64,000 nt of DNA from Streptacidiphilus sp041262525 (lineage in GTDB: Bacteria > Actinomycetota > Actinomycetes > Streptomycetales > Streptomycetaceae). The notes under the pieces are model-generated. The model worked only from the letters and a program-made list of their open reading frames with translations, ran no database searches and had not been told where the DNA came from. The DNA lies in assembly GCF_041262525.1 (NCBI RefSeq), contig NZ_JBGCCK010000011.1, forward strand, positions 62,001-126,000, in the 5' to 3' direction. The position numbers and the translations under genes were made by a program. Below, piece by piece: positions 1 through 8,505 of this stretch (its first letter is position 1; every line of letters begins with the position of its first letter).

Positions 1-358
1 AGCCGGCCAGCACCCGGCCGCCCGTCGCCGCGTCGAGCGTCGCGAGTTGCTTGGCGAGCTGGAACGGCACGTGCAGGGAGGCGATCAGCACGCTGCTGCC
101 GAGTTCGACGCGCTCGGTCACCGCGCCCGCCGTCGCCAGCGTCATCAGCGGCTCGGCGACCCCCCGGTAGAAATCGGGCCAGGGCAGACCGGGCACACCG
201 TAGAGCCCCTGAGTCGGCTCGGTGGGCACCAGCAGGCGTTCGAAGACCCAGAGGCTGTCGTAGCCGATCTCCTCCGCCGCGCGGGCGACCGCCGCCACAT
301 CCTTGCCCGGCGTGTACTGGCGGAACTGCGGCAGGCCGAGGCCGAGGCGCATCGTCAT
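1..358 (-). CDS. LLM-class flavin/F420-dependent oxidoreductase (N-terminal part, cut by window edge)
   Basis: Only the first 119 residues lie in the window; the rest continues beyond base 1. The N-terminus (MTMRLGLGLPQF, then DSLWVFERL and a segment like LGSSVLIASLHVPFQLAKQ) is typical of luciferase-like TIM-barrel monooxygenases that use F420 or FMN. The ATG at 356-358 is preceded on the minus strand by a purine-rich ribosome site (GAGGGG) about six bases away. A perfect palindrome lies just upstream of that site. The substrate cannot be told from the fragment. Confidence 0.85.
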   Translation of the reverse strand, partial: MTMRLGLGLPQFRQYTPGKDVAAVARAAEEIGYDSLWVFERLLVPTEPTQGLYGVPGLPWPDFYRGVAEPLMTLATAGAVTERVELGSSVLIASLHVPFQLAKQLATLDAATGGRVLAG

Positions 359-374
359 GGTCGATCCCCTCAAA

Positions 375-386
375 GATGTGCACATC
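375..386. promoter_or_regulatory. 12-bp perfect palindrome, candidate operator
   Basis: GATGTGCACATC is a perfect palindrome starting 17 bases upstream of the partial monooxygenase start, next to its ribosome site. It could be a dimeric repressor site. No cognate regulator is visible nearby. Confidence 0.4.
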
Positions 387-628
387 GAATGACTCCGCAG
401 CGTACAAGGCCGTACACGGAGCCATGTATTCCTTTGCGGGAACCGGCACTTCGGACGAATCGCACCGGCCCCGGCGCGCCGCGCGGCCCGCGCGACCACG
501 GGACGGACGGCTTGCGAACGCTCGGTGAACAGTGCCCGGGACCCCTCCCACAGGTCTGGACCGATGGGTCAGGATCACGCCGACTCCCCGTCAGCTCCCG
601 TAGCACCCAGCCCCTGGAAGGGACCCCC
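387..628. other. Intergenic region between divergent genes, no gene seen
   Basis: This stretch separates the minus-strand monooxygenase from the secreted protein on the plus strand and should hold both promoters. I see no convincing coding sequence; the open frames here lack family features. GGAAGGGA at about 617-624 serves the gene starting at 629. Confidence 0.5.
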
Positions 629-2665
629 ATGCCTCGTCGTCGTCGGATCACGACGGCCTGCGCCATCGGCGTCGTCGGCCTCGCCGCGACCGCCGCCGTG
701 CTCGGCCAGGCGTTCGGTGCGGACGCCCGGCCCGCGCACCACGGTGGAACGCTGAGCTACAGCGTCGGCACGCCCGTTGTCGCCAAGGTCAAGGGCGGCC
801 CGTGGACCCTGGCCCAGGGCGACCTGACGGCTGGTCAGTCCTACGGCCTCAGCCTGCCGACCTACGCGACCGGCGGCGCCGGCACGATCACCGTCGGCGG
901 CGTGACCTACCCGAACCTCGCCGTCGACCCCGCCGCCTCCGGTGCGGTCCCGGCCGCCAGCGGCGTCACCGGCACGCCGGGCCCGCTGACCGGCTACTGC
1001 GCGAGCGGCGGCCCGACGCCGGAGACCGGTGCGGTCGTGCGGCAGTCCCAGCACACCACGCTGCCGATGCAGCCGTACTACTTCCCCTTCGTGACCAGCA
1101 CGAACGGCGGCGACACCCTCACCGGCCTGTTCGACTACTGGCCCAAGGACGGCGACGAGGCGGTCGTCTCCGCCGTCTCCAAGGACCACGGCCGCACCTG
1201 GAAGTACACGGGCGAGGCGCTGGAGCAGAACGCGGGCCTCTGCCCGAACGGCAACACCAACGACGACGGCCAGGGCCACGCCTTCGTGCTCAAGGTCCAC
1301 GGCAAGCAGTACCTCTACACGTTGAACCGCCCGACCGGCGACCGCCTCGGCGTCGACCTGATCGTGCATACGCTGACCCCGAAGGGCGACAACCCGCTCG
1401 CCGGCCTGCCCGCCGCCGAGCCGGTCGGCCAGGGCGGCAGCACCGCCGCCACGGCGGCCGTGGACGTCCCGGCCGGCCCCGGCGGCGCGGGCGTGACGAT
1501 CCAGGTCGGCAGCACGGCCGCGTTCGAGCAGCCCGGCCACTTCACCGTCGACGGCCACGTCGTCGACTGCAACGACAACACAGCCACTGCGACCGCCTTC
1601 ACCGGTTGCACGACCCGCGACGCGGCGGGCGTGCACGTCGCCGCGGGCGACGCCGTCACCGCCGACGCGATCATCCCGGCCGGGGCCGACCGGACGAGCG
1701 GCCTGATCGCCCCCGACGGCATCATCAGCACCGTCCCGCACCTGGCGGGCGCGCCCGCGGGCAGCGTGGGCGTCCTCTACACCGAGAAGATCGTCAACTA
1801 CTACACGCCCACAGTCACGACGGCCGCGGTCACCCTGCCCGCCGCCACGCTGCCCGTCGGCAGTACCGCGCAGCTGCAGCGGACCGGCGGTTCGATCACC
1901 GTGAGCCTCGGCACCGCGGCCGGGATCGTCCAGGTGACCTGCACCGGCCAGGATGCCACCGACCTGACCGGCTGCTCCGGCGGCACCGGCACGGTCGCCT
2001 CCGGCAGCAGCGTCGGCGCGCCGGGTGCGGCGGTCGCGCCGTACGCGACGCTGGCCAAGATCGGTGAGGGCAAGAACAAGGCCAAGTCGCTGTTCGGCAA
2101 CAACGAGGACTACACGGCCGTCCGCGCCGCCTACACGACCGACGGCCTGCACTTCACCGACCTCGGCCAGATCTCCGGCCTGGGCGACCCGACCTCCAAC
2201 AGCGACAGCGTGCTGCGCTGGATCGGCTCGCGCGGCACCGTCATCACCAACCCCGACGGCAGCCTCGGCCTCTTCCTCTCCGGCGCGTACGCCTCGGACG
2301 GCGACAGCGACGCGTTCAACCAGATCTTCTACGCGTCCTCGCGGGACGGCATCAACTGGACCGCGCCGCAGAAGCTGATCGGCACCGACTACAGCTTCGC
2401 CGCGCTCGGGCAGCTGAACGCGAACGGCGGCGCGCTCGGCATCTCCGGCTACTACTCGGGCCGCGTCTACGACCCGACCGTCGTCCAGAACGAGGACGGC
2501 TCGCTGACCATGCTCTTCGCGGGCTACTCGACCCCGAAGCCGCTGCCGGCCGTCGGCACGACGCTGGGCACGAACCCGGCCGCGCTCTACACCGTCGGCG
2601 CGGCGCAGCCGGCCGAGTACCGCACCATCATCACCGTGACGCTCCGCCCGCACTGGAACGACTGA
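629..2665 (+). CDS. Secreted sialidase-like / BNR-repeat beta-propeller protein
   Basis: 678 residues from ATG 629; the frame is open further upstream but GGAAGGGA sits correctly before this ATG. The N-terminus has an Arg-rich start (MPRRRR), a hydrophobic segment at about residues 12-30 and an Ala-rich exit, so it is probably exported. Asp-box-like motifs (SKDHGRTW near residue 184, SRDGINW near residue 570, and a weaker TTDGLHF) point to a BNR/sialidase-type propeller. The middle is Ala/Gly/Thr-rich with HYR-like or Ig-like character. Family knowledge suggests a carbohydrate-active or carbohydrate-binding secreted protein; catalytic residues were not identified, so the substrate is unknown. 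Confidence 0.6.
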   Translation: MPRRRRITTACAIGVVGLAATAAVLGQAFGADARPAHHGGTLSYSVGTPVVAKVKGGPWTLAQGDLTAGQSYGLSLPTYATGGAGTITVGGVTYPNLAVDPAASGAVPAASGVTGTPGPLTGYCASGGPTPETGAVVRQSQHTTLPMQPYYFPFVTSTNGGDTLTGLFDYWPKDGDEAVVSAVSKDHGRTWKYTGEALEQNAGLCPNGNTNDDGQGHAFVLKVHGKQYLYTLNRPTGDRLGVDLIVHTLTPKGDNPLAGLPAAEPVGQGGSTAATAAVDVPAGPGGAGVTIQVGSTAAFEQPGHFTVDGHVVDCNDNTATATAFTGCTTRDAAGVHVAAGDAVTADAIIPAGADRTSGLIAPDGIISTVPHLAGAPAGSVGVLYTEKIVNYYTPTVTTAAVTLPAATLPVGSTAQLQRTGGSITVSLGTAAGIVQVTCTGQDATDLTGCSGGTGTVASGSSVGAPGAAVAPYATLAKIGEGKNKAKSLFGNNEDYTAVRAAYTTDGLHFTDLGQISGLGDPTSNSDSVLRWIGSRGTVITNPDGSLGLFLSGAYASDGDSDAFNQIFYASSRDGINWTAPQKLIGTDYSFAALGQLNANGGALGISGYYSGRVYDPTVVQNEDGSLTMLFAGYSTPKPLPAVGTTLGTNPAALYTVGAAQPAEYRTIITVTLRPHWND

Positions 2666-2685
2666 CCTGCCCGTCAGCCGTTCCC

Positions 2686-3225
2686 TCACGCGCCCGAGTC
2701 GCGCTCCGGCCGCTGCCCAGCGGTGGTCGGCACGCGGCTCGGGCGCGGCCGTTCCTCCGCCTCCAGCAGCGGCAGGTAGCGCGGGGCGACCACCTGCGAG
2801 AGCGCGATAACGCTGGTCGACCGCCCCACCCCGGGAATCCTGCTGATCTCGATCAGCGTCTGTTGCAGCCCGTCGTGCGAGGTGGCCCCGACACGGCAGA
2901 TCACGTCGCTGGCGCCGGTGGTGCCGTACGCCTCCAGTACGCCGGGGACCTTCGACAGCTCCAGTGCGAGCTCGTCCAGGCCGCCCTGGTTGATTTCCAG
3001 GTTCACGAAGGCCAGCACCGGGAAGCCCGCCGCCGCCAGATCGACGTCCGGACCGTGGCCGGTGATCACCCCATCGGCCTCCAGTCGCTGGATCCGGGCC
3101 TGGACTGTGGCCCGGGAGACACCGGTCAGCCGGGACAGCTCCAGGAACCCGGCACGCGGATGGTCGGCCAGCGCGCGGATCAGCAGCACGTCCAGCTGGT
3201 CCGGTTTTCTGCGCTGTGCTTCCAT
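2686..3225 (-). CDS. Lrp/AsnC family transcriptional regulator, likely of homogentisate genes
   Basis: 179 residues. An N-terminal AsnC-type helix-turn-helix (LSRLTGVSRATVQARIQRL, about residues 28-46) is followed by a RAM ligand-binding domain (segments FVNLEIN and VLEAYGTTGASDVICRV). It is divergent from hmgA with a roughly 155-base intergenic region. In actinomycetes such divergent Lrp regulators usually control the adjacent aromatic amino-acid catabolic genes, so control of hmgA by an aromatic amino acid or homogentisate is inferred. The start has GAGGAG upstream. The C-terminal tail is charged and Pro-rich, longer than usual. Confidence 0.85.
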   Translation of the reverse strand: MEAQRRKPDQLDVLLIRALADHPRAGFLELSRLTGVSRATVQARIQRLEADGVITGHGPDVDLAAAGFPVLAFVNLEINQGGLDELALELSKVPGVLEAYGTTGASDVICRVGATSHDGLQQTLIEISRIPGVGRSTSVIALSQVVAPRYLPLLEAEERPRPSRVPTTAGQRPERDSGA

Positions 3226-3259
3226 CTGAGGGCCTCTCCTCGGGGGTCCAGCTTGGCAG

Positions 3260-3267
3260 ATTGCGCA
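3260..3267. promoter_or_regulatory. ATTGCGCA motif in Lrp/hmgA intergenic region
   Basis: The octamer ATTGCGCA occurs here and again in the other Lrp/AsnC divergent intergenic region of this window (41368-41375). It may be a half-site for Lrp-type regulators; the evidence is only the shared motif and context. Confidence 0.25.
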
Positions 3268-3380
3268 GCTCGACGGCCGGACATTGTCAGCGAGCGAAGC
3301 TAGGCCCTGTACTGCTGATCGTCAATACTGGTCGTGTCAGGTTGCCAGGACCAGCACAAGCAGCCCGGGAGGCGACGAAG

Positions 3381-4610
3381 GTGGCCTACTACCGCAGCGT
3401 GGGCGCGATCCCGCCCAAGCGGCACACGCAGCACCGTGCGGCGGACGGCTCGCTGCACTACGAGGAGCTGATGGGGGAGGAGGGCTTCTCCTCCGACTCT
3501 TCGCTGCTCTACCACCGCGCGATTCCCTCCGCGATGGTCGACAGCCGGGTGTGGCGCGTCGACGAGGGCAAGCCGGAGGCGAACCACCCGCTCAAGCCCT
3601 TCCACTTCAAGCTGCACGAGCTCTTCCCCGGCGCGTCCTGGCGGCAGGCCGACCCGGTCCGCGACCGCCGGGTGATCCTGGCCAACGCGGACCTGCGGAT
3701 CGCCTACGTCGCCGCCGGGCTGCCGTCCCCCCTCTACCGCAACGGGATAGGGGACGAGTGCGTCTACGTGGAGTCCGGCAGCGGCGTGCTGGAGAGCGTC
3801 TTCGGCAGCATCGAGGTGCACCAGGGCGACTACGTGGTCATCCCGCGCGCCACCACGCACCGCTGGCTGCCCACCGGTGACGCCCCGCTGCGGCTCTACG
3901 CGATCGAGGCGAACAGCCACATCACCCCGGCGAAGCGCTACCTGTCCAAGTTCGGGCAGCTGCTGGAGCACGCCCCCTTCTGTGAGCGCGACCTGCGCGG
4001 CCCGGTGGGCCCGCTGCTCGTGGAGGACGACGGCGACGTCGAGGTCTACGTCAAGCACCGCGTCGGCGGCGGGATCGGCGGCTCGGTCTTCGTGCTGCCG
4101 ACGCACCCCTTCGACGTGGTCGGCTGGGACGGCTGCCTCTACCCCTACGCCTTCAACATCGCGGACTACGAGCCGATCACCGGCCGGATCCACCAGCCGC
4201 CGCCCGCGCACCAGGTCTTCGAGGGCAACAACTTCGTCATCTGCAACTTCGTGCCCCGCAAGGTCGATTACCACCCGCTGTCGATCCCGGTGCCGTACTA
4301 CCACTCCAACGTGGACAGCGACGAGGTCATGTTCTACTGCGGCGGGAACTACGAGGCCCGCAAGGGCTCCGGCATCGGCCAGGGCAGCGTCTCGCTGCAC
4401 CCCGGCGGCCACACGCACGGCCCGCAGCCCGGCGCGTACGAGCGCAGCATCGGCGCGGAGTTCTTCGACGAGCTGGCGGTCATGGTCGACACCTTCCGTC
4501 CGCTCGAACTCGCCGAGGGCGGCCGGGCCACGGACGACGGCCGCTACGCCTGGAGCTGGAGCGGACGCGGTCCGCAGGACGGCACGGCGGCGGAGGGGTC
4601 GGCGGAGTGA
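3381..4610 (+). CDS. hmgA: Homogentisate 1,2-dioxygenase
   Basis: 409 residues from GTG 3381, chosen because GGGAGG lies eight bases upstream and the product then starts MAYYRSVGAIPPKRHTQH, the usual N-terminus of actinobacterial homologues. It opens the ring of homogentisate to maleylacetoacetate with O2 and Fe(II), in tyrosine/phenylalanine breakdown. The cupin core is seen in VIPRATTHRWLP, PVPYYHSNVDSDEVMFY and LHPGGHTHGP, which contain the His/Glu iron ligands expected for the family. The stop overlaps the GTG of the next gene by four bases (GTGA), indicating translational coupling. Confidence 0.95.
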   Translation: MAYYRSVGAIPPKRHTQHRAADGSLHYEELMGEEGFSSDSSLLYHRAIPSAMVDSRVWRVDEGKPEANHPLKPFHFKLHELFPGASWRQADPVRDRRVILANADLRIAYVAAGLPSPLYRNGIGDECVYVESGSGVLESVFGSIEVHQGDYVVIPRATTHRWLPTGDAPLRLYAIEANSHITPAKRYLSKFGQLLEHAPFCERDLRGPVGPLLVEDDGDVEVYVKHRVGGGIGGSVFVLPTHPFDVVGWDGCLYPYAFNIADYEPITGRIHQPPPAHQVFEGNNFVICNFVPRKVDYHPLSIPVPYYHSNVDSDEVMFYCGGNYEARKGSGIGQGSVSLHPGGHTHGPQPGAYERSIGAEFFDELAVMVDTFRPLELAEGGRATDDGRYAWSWSGRGPQDGTAAEGSAE

Positions 4611-5473
4611 GGCCCATTCACTCGGTTCCCCTGCTCTTCGCGGGCCTGTGCGACGACGCGGCGCTGTTCCCGCCCGGCAACGCGCCGGTCGTGGACGCCG
4701 TCCCGGCGCACCGGGCCCACCTGCGCGCCTGGTACGCGCCGCTGGTCGGGCCGTTCCTGCTCGGCGCGGACCGGGTCGCCGAGGTCGGCGCGGCAGCGGA
4801 GGAGGTGTCCGCCCAGGGGCTGCTGGATGTCGTGCTCGTCGTCCGCTCCGGACCGGCCGCGCTGGCGGCCGCGATCGCCGAGGTCGCCAAGTGGCCGGGA
4901 CTGCACCTGGTCGGCGTCGAGTTGGGGCCGGACGCGGAGGGCAGCCCCGCCGAGGCGGCGGCCCGCGGCTGCGCGGCGCTGGACCGCGAGCTGCCCGGCC
5001 AGCACGTCAGCGGCGCGGTCGAGCTGCGACGCGGCCCGGGTCTGGAGCTGACCCTGGACGTCGTCGCCGCCTCGCCCTACCGGGCCAAGTACCGCACCGG
5101 CGGCCTGGAGCCGCAGGCGTTCCCCGACGCGGACGAGCTGGCGGCGTTCGTCACCGGCTGCGCGGCGCGCGAGGTGGCGTTCAAGTGCACCGCCGGCCTG
5201 CACCACGCCGTCCGGCACACCGACCCGGCGACCGGCTTCACCCACCACGGCTTCCTCAACATCCTGCTCGCGACCCACTTCGCGGTGCAGGGTGCGGACG
5301 CCGTGGCCGTCGCCGAGGTCCTGGCCGACCACGGCAGCGAGGGCCTGGCGGCGGTGGCGGCGGACCTGACGCCTGACCAGGCCGCCGCGGCGCGCAGGGC
5401 TTTCACCGCGTACGGGACGTGCAGCATCCTCGAACCGCTGGAAGACCTGACGGTCCTCGGCCTGCTTCCGTAA
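4607..5473 (+). CDS. Uncharacterised protein of the homogentisate operon
   Basis: 288 residues; GTG 4607 overlaps the hmgA stop. I do not recognise a named family. It begins with GLCDDAALFPPGNAPV and has strongly conserved-looking motifs in the C-terminal half: a KYRTGG segment, then VAFKCTAGLHHAVRHTD and GFTHHGFLNILLA, with one Lys and many His residues. The alternating strands and helices suggest a barrel-like soluble enzyme; no signal or membrane segment is present. Its place between hmgA and fahA, with no maleylacetoacetate isomerase gene nearby, makes it a candidate for the missing isomerisation step or an accessory role. That function is inference only. Confidence 0.85.
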   Translation: MRPIHSVPLLFAGLCDDAALFPPGNAPVVDAVPAHRAHLRAWYAPLVGPFLLGADRVAEVGAAAEEVSAQGLLDVVLVVRSGPAALAAAIAEVAKWPGLHLVGVELGPDAEGSPAEAAARGCAALDRELPGQHVSGAVELRRGPGLELTLDVVAASPYRAKYRTGGLEPQAFPDADELAAFVTGCAAREVAFKCTAGLHHAVRHTDPATGFTHHGFLNILLATHFAVQGADAVAVAEVLADHGSEGLAAVAADLTPDQAAAARRAFTAYGTCSILEPLEDLTVLGLLP

Positions 5474-5492
5474 CGGCGGGCCGGGCCGCGGA

Positions 5493-5569
5493 GGGCGAAT
5501 CTGTCCCGATTTCCATGACAGCGTCAACGCCGCATTGACGCTGTCCCGAAAAACGGGACAGGTTCGCCC
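5493..5569. promoter_or_regulatory. Nested inverted repeats in front of fahA, with alternative pairing
   Basis: An outer pair (5493-5508 with 5554-5569, 16 bp with one G-T wobble) encloses a perfect inner 11-bp pair (GACAGCGTCAA at 5517-5527 with TTGACGCTGTC at 5535-5545). A third, exclusive pairing is possible: CTGTCCCG 5541-5548 with CGGGACAG 5554-5561 around an AAAAA loop. CTGTCCCGA is also a direct repeat (5501 and 5541). It could be an RNA switch/attenuator or a multi-site operator for fahA. No U-tract follows, so simple termination is less likely. Confidence 0.6.
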
Positions 5570-5613
5570 CCGCGGCCCCGATCCGCCACCGACCCCTCTG
5601 CTCTGGAGTTCGC

Positions 5614-6849
5614 GTGACCACCGCATCCTGGCTGGACCTCCCCTCCGACTCGCCGTTCGGCCTGCACAACCTCCCCTACGGCGTCTTCACCACCCCCGGT
5701 GACGAGCGCCGCAGGATCGGCGTGGCGGTCGGCGACCAGGTTCTCGACCCCGGAGCAGTGGCCGCGGAGCTCGGTCTCGACGCGGAACTGGTGACGCTCC
5801 TGGCGGCGCGCAGCCTCAACCCGCTGCTGGCCGCCGGGCGTCCGACCTGGACCCTGGTCCGCGCGCAGCTCACCGCATGGCTGACCGACCCGGCGTTCCG
5901 CGCCGCCGTCGAGCCGCACCTCACGCCGCGCGCCGAGGTCGCCCTGCACCTGCCCTTCGAGGTCGGGGACTACGTCGACTTCTACGCCTCCGAGCACCAC
6001 GCCACCAACCTGGGCCACCTGTTCCGGCCCGGCTCCGAGCCGCTCACTCCCAACTGGAAGCACCTGCCCATCGGTTACCACGGCCGCTCCGGCACGGTCG
6101 TCGTCTCCGGCACGCCGGTCGTCCGCCCGCAGGGCCAGCGCAAGGCACCGGCCGACGCCGCGCCCAGCTTCGGGCCGAGCCGCAGGCTGGACATCGAGGC
6201 CGAGGTGGGCTTCGTCGTCGGCGCGCCCTCCGAGCTCGGCACTGCTGTGCCGCTGGCCGACTTCGCCGAGCACGTGTTCGGCGTCTGCCTGGTCAACGAC
6301 TGGTCCGCGCGTGACATCCAGGCCTGGGAGTATGTGCCGCTCGGCCCGTTCCTCGGCAAGTCCTTCGCGACCTCCGTCTCCCCGTGGGTGGTCCCGCTCG
6401 ACGCGCTCGCCCACGCCCGCGTCGCCCCGCCCGCGCGCGACGTCGAGCCGCTGCCCTACCTGGACGACCGTGACGACAAGGAGCCGTGGGGCCTCGACAT
6501 CGCGCTCGAGGTCCGGCTCAACGGCACCGTCGTCTCCCGGCCGCCGTTCGCCGCCATGTATTGGACCGCCGCCCAGCAGCTCGCCCACATGACGGTCAAC
6601 GGCGCGAGCGTCCGGCCCGGCGACCTGTTCGCCTCCGGCACGGTCAGCGGTCCGGAACGGGGCACCGAGGGCGCGCTCATCGAGCTCACCTGGAACGGCG
6701 AGCGCCCGACCACCCTGGCCGACGGCACCACCCGGGCCTTCGTGGAGGACGGCGACGAGGTCGTGATCACGGCCACCGCGCCGGGCCCGGACGGCACGGT
6801 CATCGGTTTCGGCGAGGTCGCCGGCCGGGTCCTACCCGCGCGGGCCTGA
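5614..6849 (+). CDS. fahA: Fumarylacetoacetase
   Basis: 411 residues from GTG 5614. It hydrolyses fumarylacetoacetate to fumarate and acetoacetate, the last step of tyrosine catabolism. Family motifs are clear: DFYASEHHATNLGHLFRP (metal/active-site region), HLPIGYHGRSGTVVVSGTPV, DIEAEVGFVVG, and VNDWSARDIQAWEYVPLG followed by PFLGKSFATSVSPW. The length is typical. It follows the unknown operon gene after 140 bases that hold a nested inverted repeat, so it may be regulated separately from hmgA. Confidence 0.96.
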   Translation: MTTASWLDLPSDSPFGLHNLPYGVFTTPGDERRRIGVAVGDQVLDPGAVAAELGLDAELVTLLAARSLNPLLAAGRPTWTLVRAQLTAWLTDPAFRAAVEPHLTPRAEVALHLPFEVGDYVDFYASEHHATNLGHLFRPGSEPLTPNWKHLPIGYHGRSGTVVVSGTPVVRPQGQRKAPADAAPSFGPSRRLDIEAEVGFVVGAPSELGTAVPLADFAEHVFGVCLVNDWSARDIQAWEYVPLGPFLGKSFATSVSPWVVPLDALAHARVAPPARDVEPLPYLDDRDDKEPWGLDIALEVRLNGTVVSRPPFAAMYWTAAQQLAHMTVNGASVRPGDLFASGTVSGPERGTEGALIELTWNGERPTTLADGTTRAFVEDGDEVVITATAPGPDGTVIGFGEVAGRVLPARA

Positions 6850-6960
6850 GGCGCGCGGGGGAACGTGCGGCCACCCTGGTGGCCTCCCCCGGGTGGCGCA
6901 ACGGCCCCGTCTGGACCACCCTCGGGAGTGAGGAGGCCAGCACGGCAGGAAGAGGCGCAG

Positions 6961-7851
6961 ATGGCATTCCCGCCCGTCGAGGAGATCCGCCGTACCGCCG
7001 CCGAGGGGTGGATCTGGGGCTATGCCCTGCTGGAGAACTACCGCGCGCTCTACCGGCAGGTCGTCGAGGGCGCGGGATTCGGCGTGTTCCAGCACGAGAC
7101 CGCGCCGAGCGGTCCGGGCGGACCCCCCTCCGCGTGGGCGTGGCTGGACCTGCGCACCGAGCCGTGGGTGCTGAGCGTCCCCGAGACCGGGCGCCCCTAC
7201 GTACTGGCCGCGCAGGACCTGGACACCAGCTACATCGGCTTCGTCGGCTCCCGCAGCACGGGCGGCGCGGCGGGGAACCATCTGCTCGTCGGCCCCGGCC
7301 GACAGGAGCGGATCCCCGACGGCGTCACGGACGTCATCCGCGCCGACACCACGCTGGTCGGCATGACCGGCCGCACCGCACCCGTCGAGGCGGGCTCGGA
7401 GGCCGAGTTCGCCGCGTTCCGTCGCGGCTTCCGGCTCCGCCCGCTCAGCGACTACCTCGGTCGCAGCACGCCCGAGCCCGCGCCGGAGCCGGCCTGGCCG
7501 GTGTGGCGGGAGGAGGTGCTGGACACCGTCGAGTTCTTCACCGTCCTCGACTTCCTGCTCGGCTTCTGCCCGGTACTGCCGCTGGAGGCAGTCCTCCGCG
7601 AGCGCCTCGCCGCGCTCGGCGTGGGCACAGGAACGGCCGAGTTCGAGCCCGGCGACCTGCCCGCGGACGCGGACATGGCCATCGAGCACGGCATCGCCGA
7701 CGCCCGCGAACGCCTCGCCGCAGCGAAGGTCTCCTCGGGCCCGGAAGCCGTCCTCTTCGGCACCCGCGCGGAACTCGCGGGCGACCACCTCTCCCGCGCC
7801 CTCGGCGCCTCCCTGGGCCTCCACACGCTGCCCGCCTACGCCTGGTTCTGA
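6961..7851 (+). CDS. DUF1254 domain-containing protein
   Basis: 296 residues from ATG 6961, preceded by a purine-rich GGAAGAGG. The N-terminus EIRRTAAEGWIWGYALLENYRALYRQ and the segment RPYVLAAQDLDTSYIGFVGSRSTGG match the DUF1254 fold. Most relatives have a further DUF1214 domain and exceed 400 residues; here the second half is short and ends LPAYAWF, so it is a DUF1254-only form. No signal peptide is seen. Function is unknown. It may be cotranscribed with fahA (111-base gap), though a small hairpin (GGCCACC-GGTGGCC) at 6869-6884 lies between. Confidence 0.7.
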   Translation: MAFPPVEEIRRTAAEGWIWGYALLENYRALYRQVVEGAGFGVFQHETAPSGPGGPPSAWAWLDLRTEPWVLSVPETGRPYVLAAQDLDTSYIGFVGSRSTGGAAGNHLLVGPGRQERIPDGVTDVIRADTTLVGMTGRTAPVEAGSEAEFAAFRRGFRLRPLSDYLGRSTPEPAPEPAWPVWREEVLDTVEFFTVLDFLLGFCPVLPLEAVLRERLAALGVGTGTAEFEPGDLPADADMAIEHGIADARERLAAAKVSSGPEAVLFGTRAELAGDHLSRALGASLGLHTLPAYAWF

Positions 7852-7854
7852 GCC

Positions 7855-7881
7855 GGTCGCGGCGGTCGCGGTGGTCGCGCC
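7855..7881. repeat. 3 x 9-bp tandem repeat directly after a stop codon
   Basis: Units GGTCGCGGC, GGTCGCGGT and GGTCGCGCC follow the DUF1254 stop codon within four bases; two GAGCGGTC(A/G) units follow at 7888-7905 and run into the 3' end of the opposing TetR gene. It looks like slippage-derived sequence between convergent genes. Confidence 0.6.
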
Positions 7882-7893
7882 GGGGGAGAGCGG

Positions 7894-8505
7894 TCAGAGC
7901 GGTCGGGACGTGTGACGGTTGCGGCGCACGCGCGGGATCCGGTCGAAGACGGTGGCCAACCGCGCCGCCTGGTCGAAGAGTTCGGTCGGGCGGCTGCGGT
8001 CCTGGTCCAGGTGGGTGAGGGTCTCCATACCGAGGTAGAAGGCCACCGCCGCGCGGGCGGCGACCGGTACACGGACCACCGAGGCGAGGGGCTTGCCGCG
8101 TAGCAGTGTGGTCAGCAGGTCCTCGGCGAGTACTTCCCAGTGGCGGGTCTCCGTCGCGAGCTGCTCGGCCAGGCGGGTGCCGGGGCGGGCGCCCGCGTAG
8201 ATCTCCTGAACGGCGGCGACGTGGCCGGAGTCGGAGTCCTCCTGGTAGAGCGCGCGCAGCGCGGTGACCGCCGGGCGGGCCTTGTCGACGCCCTCCAGCA
8301 CCTCGCGGTAGCGCCGCACCCGCGCGGTGCAGGTGTGGGTGAGTGCGGCGACCAACAGGTCGTCCAGATCGGTGAAGTGGTAGTAGATCACCCCCGGCGC
8401 GAAGCCGCCGCGCTGCGCTATCGCGCGCGCGGTGGTGCCGCTGTAGCCGTGGGCGACCAGGCTGGCCAGGGCGGCGTCGATGACGCGGCTGCGCGTGTCA
8501 GACAA
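7894..8505 (-). CDS. TetR family regulator of the desaturase operon
   Basis: 203 residues from TTG 8505, whose start overlaps the 3' end of the desaturase gene by eight bases. The N-terminal helix-turn-helix is clear (TTARAIAQRGGFAPGVIYYHFTDLDDLLVAAL, about residues 24-55); the C-terminal half is the variable ligand domain. It is the last gene of a three-gene operon (oxidoreductase, desaturase, TetR) and so probably regulates its own operon, with a likely operator at 10879-10896. The ligand is unknown, perhaps a fatty acid or terpenoid. Confidence 0.88.
   Translation of the reverse strand: MSDTRSRVIDAALASLVAHGYSGTTARAIAQRGGFAPGVIYYHFTDLDDLLVAALTHTCTARVRRYREVLEGVDKARPAVTALRALYQEDSDSGHVAAVQEIYAGARPGTRLAEQLATETRHWEVLAEDLLTTLLRGKPLASVVRVPVAARAAVAFYLGMETLTHLDQDRSRPTELFDQAARLATVFDRIPRVRRNRHTSRPL

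Noticed and set aside
575..2689. Long minus-strand open frame opposite the secreted propeller gene
   Set aside because: Composition (Arg/Val/Gly/Asp-rich, no family motif) is that of a shadow frame in high-GC DNA; the plus-strand product has a signal peptide and Asp-box motifs.
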